Positions 23,973-34,036 of a stretch of 64,000 nt of DNA are shown here, piece by piece (the first letter of the stretch is position 1; each line of letters starts with the position of its first letter). The position numbers and the translations under genes are program-made. A model generated the notes under the pieces. The model did no database searches and was not told the DNA's origin. It saw nothing but the letters and a program-made list of their open reading frames with translations. Source of the stretch: Protopterus annectens (lineage: Eukaryota; Chordata; Ceratodontiformes; Protopteridae); the NCBI RefSeq assembly GCF_019279795.1, contig NC_056725.1:1072560913-1072624912 (forward strand), given 5' to 3'.

Positions 23973-26410
23973 CTTTTTTATTTTTCATGACTGTCTAGAC
24001 ATGCTGAGGGTGTGTCCGTGTAAAGGCAGTTTTGATACGGCTTGCTCCAGCTTGCCCGTGGTTGGCTTGTTTGCGTGGAGTGCGCGGCTCTCATAAGCGA
24101 AGTGCAGCTGGTTTAAACTCATTTGGCTATCGGCGCATATTCACGCTCAGCTCAGTTAGGGGCTTTTATAGATTTGTGAAGTGGAACCACTGCTCCAGCT
24201 ACAGGCACTCATTGCACCAGTTAAACCACTGCTCATCTACGGGCAGTGCACTCACCCTGTTAAACTGTGGCTCAGCTATGAGCACATCACAACATTTTAT
24301 TCTTTGTTACCTCATGTCTTCAATATAAATGGGCTGTTCATTACATTTTACATAAATTATGATTTTATGTGTACATATTTGTCAGGGACTTGTTCCTGCT
24401 TATTTTGCAAAAAAAAAAAAATTAGCATTGTGGGGCTTGAACCATGTTGCTGCTCTTCATGTATCTCTACCATGCTATTGCTTCCTGGCTTATTTTGCAT
24501 ATTTAGTTCTTATAACTTCCACTGACTGCTAACTGTAGCTGCCTTTCTACAGGCACGCCAGACGGGCGCACTCACGGTTAAACATTTTTACAATTTAAAA
24601 AAATATATAAAACATGTTTATTTATATGTTTTCTGTTCATAGTCTGTGGGGGCATGTGTTGTGTTCTGTTTATTCACATTTCCGTGGACTCTGTGGTAGG
24701 TGCTTACTTTTTGTGCTTTTCCTCTTCTGGGGTGTGTCCGCTTACAGGGGCTCGGCCTACGGACACGCCCCCTACTGTCACCCATGAGACAGAGTGTTGG
24801 CCTTGGTGCTTGATTCACCATCTCTCATTAATGTGGAGCATGCGACATCCTCCACCCATTTAACTGCAGCCTCCCGTTAATGTGAGTTATAACACACGGA
24901 GCCCGTGCCCATAGTCGAGATCATTCATAAATGCATCTGACAGTTTGAGGTGTTACACATGTGGTACTTAACCTGACAAAGGTGCTTGTATATAGATCAG
25001 TTGTGTAGGTGTCTTCTGTATTGAGAATACGCCTGAAAGCCAGATAACAGAATTATATAACTATAGTAGACAGTATGTCCTCAGCCGCCCATCTGAAAAC
25101 ACAATAAAGGTGTATTATCCTCAAACATATAATAGATATCGGTTCACTATCTAAAGTGTTATAAATTGGGGTGAATATAATGGAGAAAGTGGAACAGTAA
25201 AATGTCAGAATATCTTGTATTAGAACCCATGACTATATCTATGGCAGTCATACACTTGTACCGTTGCCACAATAATGTTGAAAAACGTATTTTTCCGTTC
25301 ATTGCCATAAAGTGCAGTGTTACAACAGTAAAAATATGTTGCACACCTGTGCTAGAACCCGGGACCATCTGTGCACTGGCCCTAGCACTGCTGGCTGGTT
25401 GCATGACATTTCCATAATTTCCTGTAGTCATTCTTAAGTTCTCTGTGTTGACCACTGCACAACTCCACTTAGTGTGTTTGCATGGCGTCCAACAGACTTA
25501 ATTGAATGCATTCATTTTTCAGTTATTAGCTGTCTCCATCCTGTCTGCAGGTATTTGATGACTGCTGACTGTTGGGGCTCCCATGCCTTTTCTTACCATT
25601 GTGTAGATTGAAAGCTTGTAGTGCAACAATGTGGTTTTACCTTGCACTTTCACAGATACTGTGGGGCGTTCATAGTGTTCTGCCTGCTTCCTGTATCAGG
25701 CCATTAGTCTGGGTTTGCACCTTGCTAGGCATTGCACAAATGAGACTAGCACAGCCAAACCTGAAATTCATTTTCTCCATTTATTTGTTTGTGCTAAACC
25801 ATGCTGCACAAACACTGGCTCGATAAATAAAAAATAAAAAAGAAAAAATAGTTGAAATAAGGAGAAAACAAGTCTATGAAATAAACACTGCAAAATGTTT
25901 GTTAGTACATATGAAATAATAATATCTCAACATAGGTCTGGATTTGAGCTGTCCTCAATGGCCCTTCAGAACACAGTAAGTGTGCCTTGTTCCTCTTTGT
26001 CATACAAATAGCTTTTTCAGTGAGAGCAGGTAATTATTCATACAACCAACTGCAACATCATTCACAGTGCTAAGAAACCACATAGCAGTTTCATTGTTCG
26101 GTTTAACTTACAGGCTGAAATACACTTTTGTAATCAAGCATGACTTGCAGACACTTTCACACTGTTACTTGCAGATTTTATTCCTTACTGACTACACTGC
26201 ACTCTTTTGCTGACTGTCATACTTTTATATTTCTTTACAGTTACTGGTAGTGGATTACTGACCTGCCTGGTGGCGCAACCGCACCAGCCTATCACCATAG
26301 GCTCTGCGGTTCGCATAGAACACCTGCAGCTGTAATATAAATGAAGTAATATTGGAATACACATCTCCATAATATCAGCTAGTTTAATTTCTTACATACA
26401 TAATTAAATG

Positions 26411-26656
26411 TTACTTACGCAGTAGTGGGGCGTTGGGTGTTTGCCGGGCCTCCTGGATCCAAAGGTTCAGTTGGTCCTGCTTGCGTCTCTTCAGGTCTGC
26501 ATGGTGGTGACAGACCTGCTCACCAGTCCTTGGAATCCCTGTGGCACTGGTGAGATCATGAGCCAACCGGTCCCACGCCTCAGCCCTGTATGCTCCCCAG
26601 AGGACCTGGCCCTGCATGAGTTGGGCCTCATGATTATGGACTAGGAGCCAGACCAT
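26411..26656 (-). CDS. Harbinger Myb/SANT-like domain, unit copy 2
   Basis: An 81-codon open frame. After MVWLLVHNHEAQLMQ it contains AEAWDRLAHDLTSATGIPRT, GEQVCHHHADLKRRK and QDQLNLWIQEA. This is the tryptophan-led three-helix Myb/SANT-like fold of PIF/Harbinger second proteins, in which the third helix ends with a basic D-L-K-R-R stretch. The usual third-helix tryptophan is replaced by histidine (HHHADL). The frame is short against the roughly 200-350 residues usual for the family, so this is a single surviving exon or fragment; the downstream ends at a minus-strand GTAAGT-type word, CGTAAGTAACATT, which would be a plausible splice donor right after the domain. That suggests an exon boundary. 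No transposase gene lies in the unit. Confidence 0.6.
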   Translation of the reverse strand: MVWLLVHNHEAQLMQGQVLWGAYRAEAWDRLAHDLTSATGIPRTGEQVCHHHADLKRRKQDQLNLWIQEARQTPNAPLLRK

Positions 26657-26915
26657 GTACCTGGACTCCTCAACATCCTACCTCTGTTCTCGGAAGCAAC
26701 TACCCTCTCCTACTCCTGTCATTCTGCCTGTAGGTCAGTTCTACAATTGTTTATGTTGTGTACTCCCGCCTATGGGGCTTATATAGTCCGTTTTCCGCAC
26801 ATATCTGTGATTGGCCATTTTGGAATTGTATTAACTTCAGTAAACCTGCATTGTCATGCTGTAGTTTGTATTCATTCCTATATATTAGCTATTATTGCAT
26901 TTCTAGGTACTGCTG

Positions 26916-26985
26916 TCATGGCTTAATGGTTCTGTACCTTGACTATGGTGTATAGTATCCTGGGTTCGAACCTGGCCACTGCTTT
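26916..26985 (+). repeat. tRNA-like cassette (i), unit copy 2
   Basis: CATGGCTTAATGGTTCTG fits an A box and TCCTGGGTTCGAACCTGG fits a B box, with about 30 bases between. It has the layout of the 5' head of a tRNA-derived SINE read on the plus strand. Confidence 0.65.
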
Positions 26986-27421
26986 TATTTTCATGACTGT
27001 CTAGACATGCTGAGGGGTGTGTCCGTGTAAAGGCAGTTTTGATACGGCTTGCTCAACATTGCCCGTCGGTTAGCTTGTTTGCGTGGTGCGCAGCTCTCGC
27101 CAAAGGAAGCACGCTGGTTTAAGCCTCATTTGGCTATCGGCACGCATATTACGCTCAGCTCAGTTAGGGGCACATAGATTTAGCGAGTTAGACCACTGCT
27201 CAGCTACAGGCACTCATTTTGCACCAGTTAAACCACTGCTCATCTACGGGCAGATGCACTCACCCTGTTAAACTGTAGCTCAGCTATGAGCACATCTGGC
27301 ATTTTTTATTCTTTTGTTACCTCACATGTCTTCAATATAAATGGGCTATTTCATTACATTTTACATAAATTATGGTTTTATGTGTACATATTTGTCAGGG
27401 ACTTGTTTCCTGCTTATTTTG

Positions 27422-27512
27422 CAAAAAAAAAAAAAAATTGGCATTGTGGGGGCTTGAACCATGACTGCCTGCTCTTCAGCCAACATCTCTACCGCTATGC
27501 TATTGCTTCCTG
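27422..27512 (-). repeat. tRNA-like cassette (ii), unit copy 2
   Basis: On the minus strand, TAGCATAGCGGTAGAGATG fits an A box and CATGGTTCAAGCCCCCAC a B box, followed by a run of Ts (the A run at 27423-27437 on the plus strand), which could act as a Pol III terminator. This is the most tRNA-like of the cassettes. Confidence 0.65.
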
Positions 27513-27884
27513 GCTTATTTTGCATATTTAGTTCTTATATGCTTTCCCACTGACTGCTAACTGTAGCTGCGCTGAGGCACGCCAAACAAGCAAGCCTCAC
27601 GGTTAAACATTTTACAATTTAAAAATATATAAAACATGTTTATTTATATGTTTTCTGTTCATAGTCTGTGGGGGCATGTGTTGTGTTCTGTTTATTCACA
27701 TTTCCGTGGACTCTGTCGTGGGTGCTTACTTTGTGTACTTTTCCTCTTCTGGGGGTGTGTCCGCTTACAGGGCTCGGCCTACGGACACGCCCCCTACTGT
27801 CCATGGACCGTGTTGGCCTTAAGTGTGATTCACCATGCTCTCATTAATATGCAGAGCATGCTGACATCACTCCATTTAACTGCA

Positions 27885-27935
27885 GCCTCCGTGTATGAGT
27901 TATAACTCTTACACGGAGGCTTCGTGAATCCTGCC
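27885..27935 (-). repeat. Harbinger-like terminus with 36-nt palindrome, unit copy 2
   Basis: Positions 27885-27920 form an almost perfect palindrome: arms GCCTCCGTGTA / TACACGGAGGC around GAGTTATAACTC, itself self-complementary, with only the two flanking T residues unpaired. It is directly followed by the terminal word CTTCGTGAATCCTGCCCATA. The arrangement mirrors 1388-1453 read on the other strand. Confidence 0.65.
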
Positions 27936-28239
27936 CATAGTCAGGAATCATTCATAAATGCATCTGACAGTTTGAGGTGTTACACATGTAGTGTGTAACC
28001 TGACAAGGTGCTTGTATATAGATCAGTTGTGTAGGTGTCTTCTGTAATTGTGAAGGCCATGCAAGCCAGATAGCAGAATTATATAACTATAGTAGACAGT
28101 ATATCCTCAGCCATACATCTGAAAACACAATAAAGGTGTATTATCCCTCAAACATATAATAGATATCAGTTCCACTATCTAAAGTGTTATAAGTGGGAGT
28201 GAATATAATGGAAAGTGGAACAGTAAAAATGTCCAGAAT

Positions 28240-28302
28240 ATCTTGTATTAGAACCCATGACTATATCTATGGCAGTCATACACTTGTACCCGTTGCCACA
28301 AT
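28240..28302 (-). repeat. tRNA-like cassette (iii), unit copy 2
   Basis: On the minus strand, TGGCAACGGGTACAAGTG is a weak A box and GTCATGGGTTCTAATACAAG a B box. Probably a decayed SINE head. Confidence 0.4.
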
Positions 28303-28377
28303 AATGTTGAAAAAACTTGTCTATTTTTCCATTCATTGCCATAAAGTGCAGTGTTACAACAGTAAAAATATGTTGCA

Positions 28378-28445
28378 CACCCTGTACTAGAACCCAGGAC
28401 CATCTGTACACTAGCCCTACACTTGCACCTGCTGGCCTAGTTACA
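28378..28445 (-). repeat. tRNA-like cassette (iv), unit copy 2
   Basis: On the minus strand, TAGGCCAGCAGGTGCAAG is an A-box-like word and TCCTGGGTTCTAGTACAGG a B box. Probably a decayed SINE head. Confidence 0.4.
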
Positions 28446-29445
28446 TGACATTTCCATAATTTCCTAGTCATTCTTAAGTTCTCTGTGTTGACCACTGCAC
28501 AACTCCACTTAGTGTGTTTGCATGGCGTCCAACAGACTTAATTGAATGCATTCATTTTCAGTTATTGGCTGTCTCCATCCTGTCTGCAGGTATTTGATGA
28601 CTGCAGCTGTTGGGGCTCCCATGCAGCACTGCTTACCATTGTGCGATTGAAGCAGCAATTGCAACAATGTATGTTTTACCTTTGCACTTTCACAGATACT
28701 GTAGGCGTTCAGGTGTTCTGCCTGCTTCCTGTATGGGCCATTAGTCTGGGTTTGCACCTTGCTAGGCATTGCACAAATGAGACTAGCACAGCCAAACCTG
28801 AAATTCATTTTCCATTTTATTTGTTTGTGCTAAACCATGCACTGCACAAACACTGGCAAAAAAAATAAATAAAAATAAAAAGAAAAAATAGTTGAAATAA
28901 GGAAAAGCAAGTCTATGAAATAAACACTGCAAAATGTTTGTTAGTACATATGAAATATCTCAACATAGGTCTGGATTTGAGCTGTCACTCCAATGGCCCT
29001 TCAGAACACAGTAAGTGTGCCTTATTCCTCTTTGTCATACAAATAGCTTTTCAGTAGGGAACGGAAATAATTATTCATACAACCAACTGCAACATCATTC
29101 ACAGTACTAAGAAACCACATAGCAGTTTCATTGTTCGGTTTAACTTACAGGCTGAAATACACTTTTGTAATCAAGCATGACTTGCAGACACTTTCACACT
29201 GTTACTTGCAGATTTTATTCCTTACTGACTACACTGCACTCTTTTGCTGACTGTCATACTTTTATATTTCTTTACAGTTACTGGTAGTGGATTACTGACC
29301 TGCCTGGTGGCGCAACCGCACCAGCCTATCACCATAGGCTCTGCGGTTCAGAAGACACCTGCAGCTGTAATATAAATGAAGTAATATTGGAATACACATC
29401 TCCATAATATCAGCTAGTTTAATTTCTTACATACATAATTAAATG

Positions 29446-29691
29446 TTACTTACGCATTAGTGGGGCGTTGGGTGTTTGCCGGGCCTCCTGGATCCAAAGG
29501 TTCAGTTGGTCCTGCTTGCGTCTCTTCAGGTCTGCATGGTGGTGACAGACCTGCTCACCAGTCCTTGGAATCCCTGTGGCACTGGTGAGATCATGAGCCA
29601 ACCGGTCCCACGCCTCAGCCCTGTATGCTCCCCAGAGGACCTGGCCCTGCATGAGTTGGGCCTCATGATTATGGACTAGGAGCCAGACCAT
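29446..29691 (-). CDS. Harbinger Myb/SANT-like domain, unit copy 3
   Basis: An 81-codon open frame virtually identical to that of copy 2. The single visible residue difference is near the C-terminus (LMRK for LLRK), caused by CGCATTAGTG instead of CGCAGTAGTG. The domain reading is as for copy 2: AWDRLAHDLTSATGIPRTGE then HADLKRRK. Conservation of an open frame in two copies probably reflects recent duplication rather than selection. Confidence 0.6.
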   Translation of the reverse strand: MVWLLVHNHEAQLMQGQVLWGAYRAEAWDRLAHDLTSATGIPRTGEQVCHHHADLKRRKQDQLNLWIQEARQTPNAPLMRK

Positions 29692-29951
29692 GTACCTGGA
29701 CTCCTCAACATCCTACCTCTGTTCTCGGAAGCAACTACCCTCTCCTACTCCTGTCATTCTGCCTGTAGGTCAGTTCTACAATTGTTTATGTTGTGTACTC
29801 CCGCCTATGGGGCTTATATAGTCCGTTTTTCCCGCACATATCTGTGATTGGCCATTTTGGAATTGTATTAACTTCAGTAAACCTGCATTGTCATGCTGTA
29901 GTTTGTATTCATTCCTATATATTAGCTATTATTGCATTTCTAGGTACTGCT

Positions 29952-30022
29952 GTCATGGCTTAATGGTTCTGTACCTTGACTATGGTGTATAGTATCCTGG
30001 GTTCGAACCTGGCCACTGCTTT
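29952..30022 (+). repeat. tRNA-like cassette (i), unit copy 3
   Basis: Same as copy 2: A box CATGGCTTAATGGTTCTG and B box CTGGGTTCGAACCTGG on the plus strand. Confidence 0.65.
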
Positions 30023-30461
30023 TTATTTTTCATGACTGTCTAGACATGCTGAGGGGTGTGTCCGTGTAAAGGCAGTTTTGATACGGCTTGCTCAACATTG
30101 CCCGTCGGTTAGCTTGTTTGCGTGGTGCGCAGCTCTGCGCAAACGGGGTACGCTGGTTTAAGCCTCATTTGGCTATCGGCACGCATATTACGCTCAGCTC
30201 AGTTAGGGGCACATAGATTTAGCGAGTTAGACCACTGCTCAGCTACAGGCACTCATTTTGCACCAGTTAAACCACTGCTCATCTACGGGCAGATGCACTC
30301 ACCCTGTTAAACTGTAGCTCAGCTATGAGCACATCTGGCATTTTTTATTCTTTTGTTACCTCACATGTCTTCAATATAAATGGGCTATTTCATTACATTT
30401 TACATAAATTATGGTTTTATGTGTACATATTTGTCAGGGACTTGTTTCCTGCTTATTTTGC

Positions 30462-30552
30462 AAAAAAAAAAAAAAATTGGCATTGTGGGGGCTTGAACCA
30501 TGACTGCCTGCTCTTCAGCCAACATCTCTACCGCTATGCTATTGCTTCCTGG
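30462..30552 (-). repeat. tRNA-like cassette (ii), unit copy 3
   Basis: Same as copy 2: minus-strand A box TAGCATAGCGGTAGAGATG and B box GGTTCAAGCCCCC, then a T run. Confidence 0.65.
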
Positions 30553-30925
30553 CTTATTTTGCATATTTAGTTCTTATATGCTTTCCCACTGACTGCTAAC
30601 TGTAGCTGCGCTACGGCACGCCAAAGCAGCGCACTCACGGTTAAACATTTTACAATTTAAAAATATATAAAACATGTTTATTTATATGTTTTCTGTTCAT
30701 AGTCTGTGGGGGCATGTGTTGTGTTCTGTTTATTCACATTTCCGTGGACTCTGTCGTGGGTGCTTACTTTGGGTACTTTTCCTCTTCTGGGGGTGTGTCC
30801 GCTTACAGGGCTCGGCCTACGGACACGCCCCCTACTGTCTTACATGGACCGTGTTGGCCTTAAGTGTGATTCACCATGCTCTCATTAATATGCAGAGCAT
30901 GCTGACATCACTCCATTTAACTGCA

Positions 30926-30976
30926 GCCTCCGTGTATGAGTTATAACTCTTACACGGAGGCTTCGTGAATCCTGCC
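30926..30976 (-). repeat. Harbinger-like terminus with 36-nt palindrome, unit copy 3
   Basis: Identical to copy 2. The palindrome is 30926-30961 and the terminal word CTTCGTGAATCCTGCCC follows. In copy 1 (about 24875-24915) the palindrome is destroyed (GTGAGTTATAACACACGG). Confidence 0.65.
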
Positions 30977-31281
30977 CATAGTCAGGAATCATTCATAAAT
31001 GCATCTGACAGTTTGAGGTGTTACACATGTAGTGTGTAACCTGACAAGGTGCTTGTATATAGATCCAGTTGTGTAGGTGTCTTCTGTAATTGTGAAGGCC
31101 ATGCAAGCCAGATAGCAGAATTATATAACTATAGTAGACAGTATATCCTCAGCCATACATCTGAAAACACAATAAAGGTGTATTATCCCTCAAACATATA
31201 ATAGATATCAGTTCCACTATCTAAAGTGTTATAAGTGGGAGTGAATATAATGGAAAGTGGAACAGTAAAAATGTCCAGAAT

Positions 31282-31490
31282 ATCTTGTATTAGAACCCAT
31301 GACTATATCTATGGCAGTCATACACTTGTACCCGTTGCCACAATAATGTTGAAAAAACTTGTCTATTTTTCCATTCATTGCCATAAAGTGCAGTGTTACA
31401 ACAGTAAAAATATGTTGCACACCCTGTACTAGAACCCAGGACCATCTGTACACTAGCCCTACACTTGCACCTGCTGGCCTAGTTACATGA
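31282..31490 (-). repeat. tRNA-like cassettes (iii) and (iv), unit copy 3
   Basis: Two minus-strand B-box-like words, ATGGGTTCTAATACAAG and CCTGGGTTCTAGTACAGG, about 135 bp apart with weak upstream A boxes, as in copy 2. Confidence 0.4.
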
Positions 31491-32180
31491 CATTTCCATA
31501 ATTTCCTAGTCATTCTTAAGTTCTCTGTGTTGACCACTGCACAACTCCACTTAGTGTGTTTGCATGGCGTCCAACAGACTTAATTGAATGCATTCATTTT
31601 CAGTTATTGGCTGTCTCCATCCTGTCTGCAGGTATTTGATGACTGCAGCTGTTGGGGCTCCCATGCAGCACTGCTTACCATTGTGCGATTGAAAGCAGCA
31701 ATTGCAACAATGTATGTTTTTTTACCTTTGCACTTTCACAGATACTGTAGGCGTTCCGCAGGTGTTCTGCCTGCTTCCTGTATGGGCCATTAGTCTGGGT
31801 TTGCACCTTGCTAGGCATTGCACAAATGAGACTAGCACAGCCAAACCTGAAATTCATTTTCTCCATTTTATTTGTTTGTGCTAAACCATGCACTGCACAA
31901 ACACTGGCAAAAATAAATAAATAAAAAATAAAAAGAAAAAATAGTTGAAATAAGGAAAAGCAAGTCTATGAAATAAACACTGCAAAATGTTTGTTAGTAC
32001 ATATGAAATATCTCAACATAGGTCTGGATTTGAGCTGTCACTCCAATGGCCCTTCAGAACACAGTAAGTGTGCCTTATTCCTCTTTGTCATACAAATAGC
32101 TTTTCAGTAGGGAACGGAAATAATTATTCATACAACCAACTGCAACATCATTCACAGTACTAAGAAACCACATAGCAGTT

Positions 32181-32650
32181 ATTTGTACATGTATTCATTT
32201 TGTGTGTAGTATACTGGGTGATCACACAATCATTTATGACTATTGCTTGCAAAAATGCAGCTCCGTCTTTCCTCTCTGTGTTTGCTGCTCTTTCTTGTAT
32301 TATCTGACCAGTAATATGATATATGCAGTCTGTAATCCAATCTATATTATTGTCCTTAAAATGTGTAAGGATATTAAATGGCAATAATATACAGTTGTCA
32401 ACAAATGAAGGGTAGGTTGGGTGTTACTGAACAGAACATGTGACTTGTGTGTTGCTTATGTACATTTACAATCTTGATAAAATTACTTCTATAGACTTTG
32501 TAAGTCTACCCTGACACACCCACTAGAGGTAGCGCAATCTGCACTGATGTGTTTTACTTCTCCCTACCAGTAAAAATTTACAATTGTAATCCATTAGCAA
32601 CAGAAAAAGAGTGAGAGACTGCCTGCACTATATTTACCTCTGATACATGG
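32181..32650. other. unassigned sequence
   Basis: Right flank of the triplicated region. No gene or repeat recognised. Confidence 0.35.
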
Positions 32651-32651
32651 A

Positions 32652-32990
32652 TCTAGACCAGATAGCTTAGTGGATAAGATCTTTGCCTCCCGTGCACAAG
32701 GTTCGATCCTGACCTCCGACCAATGCCTGTTTGGAGTGTGCATGTTCCCCTGTGCCTCTGTGGGGTTTCTCCCATGTCCAAAAAACTTGAGTGTTTCCAT
32801 CTCAAATTCACCAATGAATGGAGCTGTGGGCAGCAGCACAGACTCTATATGGTGTTCTATAGGGGGAAGAGTTGTACAGACCAACCACTTTGGGAATCTA
32901 CTGTGGTGTGCAGTATCCTCAAGATAGGAGAACATGGATCACAAACTGTGTGGTGTGACAGAGATAGCCACTCAGATGGTGTAAAATATG
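32652..32990 (+). repeat. V-SINE-like tRNA-derived SINE
   Basis: ATAGCTTAGTGGATAAGATC (32663) fits a Pol III A box, and CAAGGTTCGATCCTGACC (32697) a B box. It is followed by GTGTGCATGTTCCCCTGTG and CTCTGTGGGGTTTCTCCCATG (32737-32778), which corresponds to the conserved central domain of V-SINEs (TTTGCATGTTCTCCC…GTGGGTTT-CTCC). The 3' part is degraded and the right border is estimated. V-SINEs are known from lampreys, cartilaginous and bony fishes and lungfish, which informs the taxon guess. Confidence 0.65.
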
Positions 32991-33257
32991 GCACTAGGTG
33001 ATTCTGTCATGTTGACTAATGTCGCTAAAAATGGGCAAGGGTAGTTACTGGTGTAAGTGGGTTGAGGACCCAGCCAACTCTGACCCATGCTAATGGTGGG
33101 AGGGGTATATGTGCCCCTATTGGCCACTGTGTGCCTGCCATAAAGCCAGCAACCCTGGGTCAATAAGCTACTGGCTGGCTGGTGTCTAGTTGCCCAGCCT
33201 GGGTTACCTGGGATAGCTCTGTTGAGCAAAAGCTGGATGTAAACCAACCAACCTGCC

Positions 33258-33990
33258 AAACATGAACTGAGAATTGCTATGCTTAATGTAGGTTCATTGA
33301 CAGCATGCAGCTTGAAAGTGGATGACATGATGACACAGAGGAGGCTGGACATTCCATATATCCAAGAGATGAGATGGAAGGGCAGCGCAGCAAAGCCACT
33401 TGGCTTGGGATCCAGAGTCTACTACTTAGGTGGAGGGCAGGCTAGAAATGGTGTAGGAACTGCGGTGACAGAGAGGCTTCAGAAAGCAGTAAGGGATATC
33501 ATCAGCCTCATGGCAATCAGACTCCAGTGTAATGATAGGCAGTATTCATAATCTCAGCCTATGCCACGCAGCAGGGTTGTGATAGTGAGGAAAAGAGTGC
33601 ACTCAGACAGCAGTTGCAGGACCTACTAGACAAACCAGGACAACATGCATTGGTGTTGATAATGGGTGACTTGAATGCACATAGCTGGACAGATAGAACA
33701 GGCTATGAAGACTGACTGGACCCACATGTGTGGGGCAACAGGAATAAAGAAGGATAAGCCATTCTACATTTCTGTCTGGCAAATGACTTGATAGTAGCCA
33801 ACACATGGTTCAGAAAGAGAGAGAGTCACAAGATCACATATAAGAGTAGTCAACATGCAACTCAGGTAGACTTCTTCCTAGTAAAGAAAAGGCACCAGTG
33901 TAGAATCCATGACTGAAAAGTCATCCCCGGTGAAACAGTTGGCCCACAGCATAAACCACTAGTTGCCACAATCAGCTGCAAGCAGTAGTC
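33258..33990 (+). pseudogene. RTE-type LINE endonuclease domain
   Basis: Translation across two frames gives ELRIAMLNVGSLTACSLKVD then IQEMRWKGSAA (the N and E blocks of the AP-like endonuclease), LIMGDLNAHSW (the GDxN metal-binding block, about 33660), LANDLIVANTWF (33778), ATQVDFFLVKKR (33860) and VGPQHKPLVA (33940), where the catalytic histidine of the usual SDH is kept but S and D are changed to P-Q. A stop occurs at 33549 followed by a frame change, and more stops near 33710 and 33915. The enzyme would nick target DNA for target-primed reverse transcription; this copy cannot. Confidence 0.7.
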
Positions 33991-34036
33991 ATAGAAGGCT
34001 CTAAGGCCAACAGAGACCAGGCTGAAGATCTGGAAG

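Larger units (their letters stand above)
23108..32180. repeat. direct tandem triplication of a ~3.0 kb unit
   Basis: Three direct copies: about 23108-26089, 26090-29127 and 29128-32180. Each begins with TTCATTGTTCGGTTTAACTT (a variant in copy 1), and copies 2 and 3 end with AAGAAACCACATAGCAGTT. Offsets between equivalent sites are about 2990 bp (copy 1 to 2) and 3035-3042 bp (copy 2 to 3). Copies 2 and 3 are nearly identical, with differences clustered in a few CG-rich words. Copy 1 is more diverged and lacks many short words. Each unit holds, in order: a minus-strand Myb/SANT-like coding segment, a plus-strand tRNA-like cassette, a segment with GCACTCA / CAGTTAAACCACTGCTCA internal repeats, a minus-strand tRNA-like cassette beside an A run, a Harbinger-like terminus with a palindrome (damaged in copy 1), and two further minus-strand tRNA-like cassettes. 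Confidence 0.93.
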
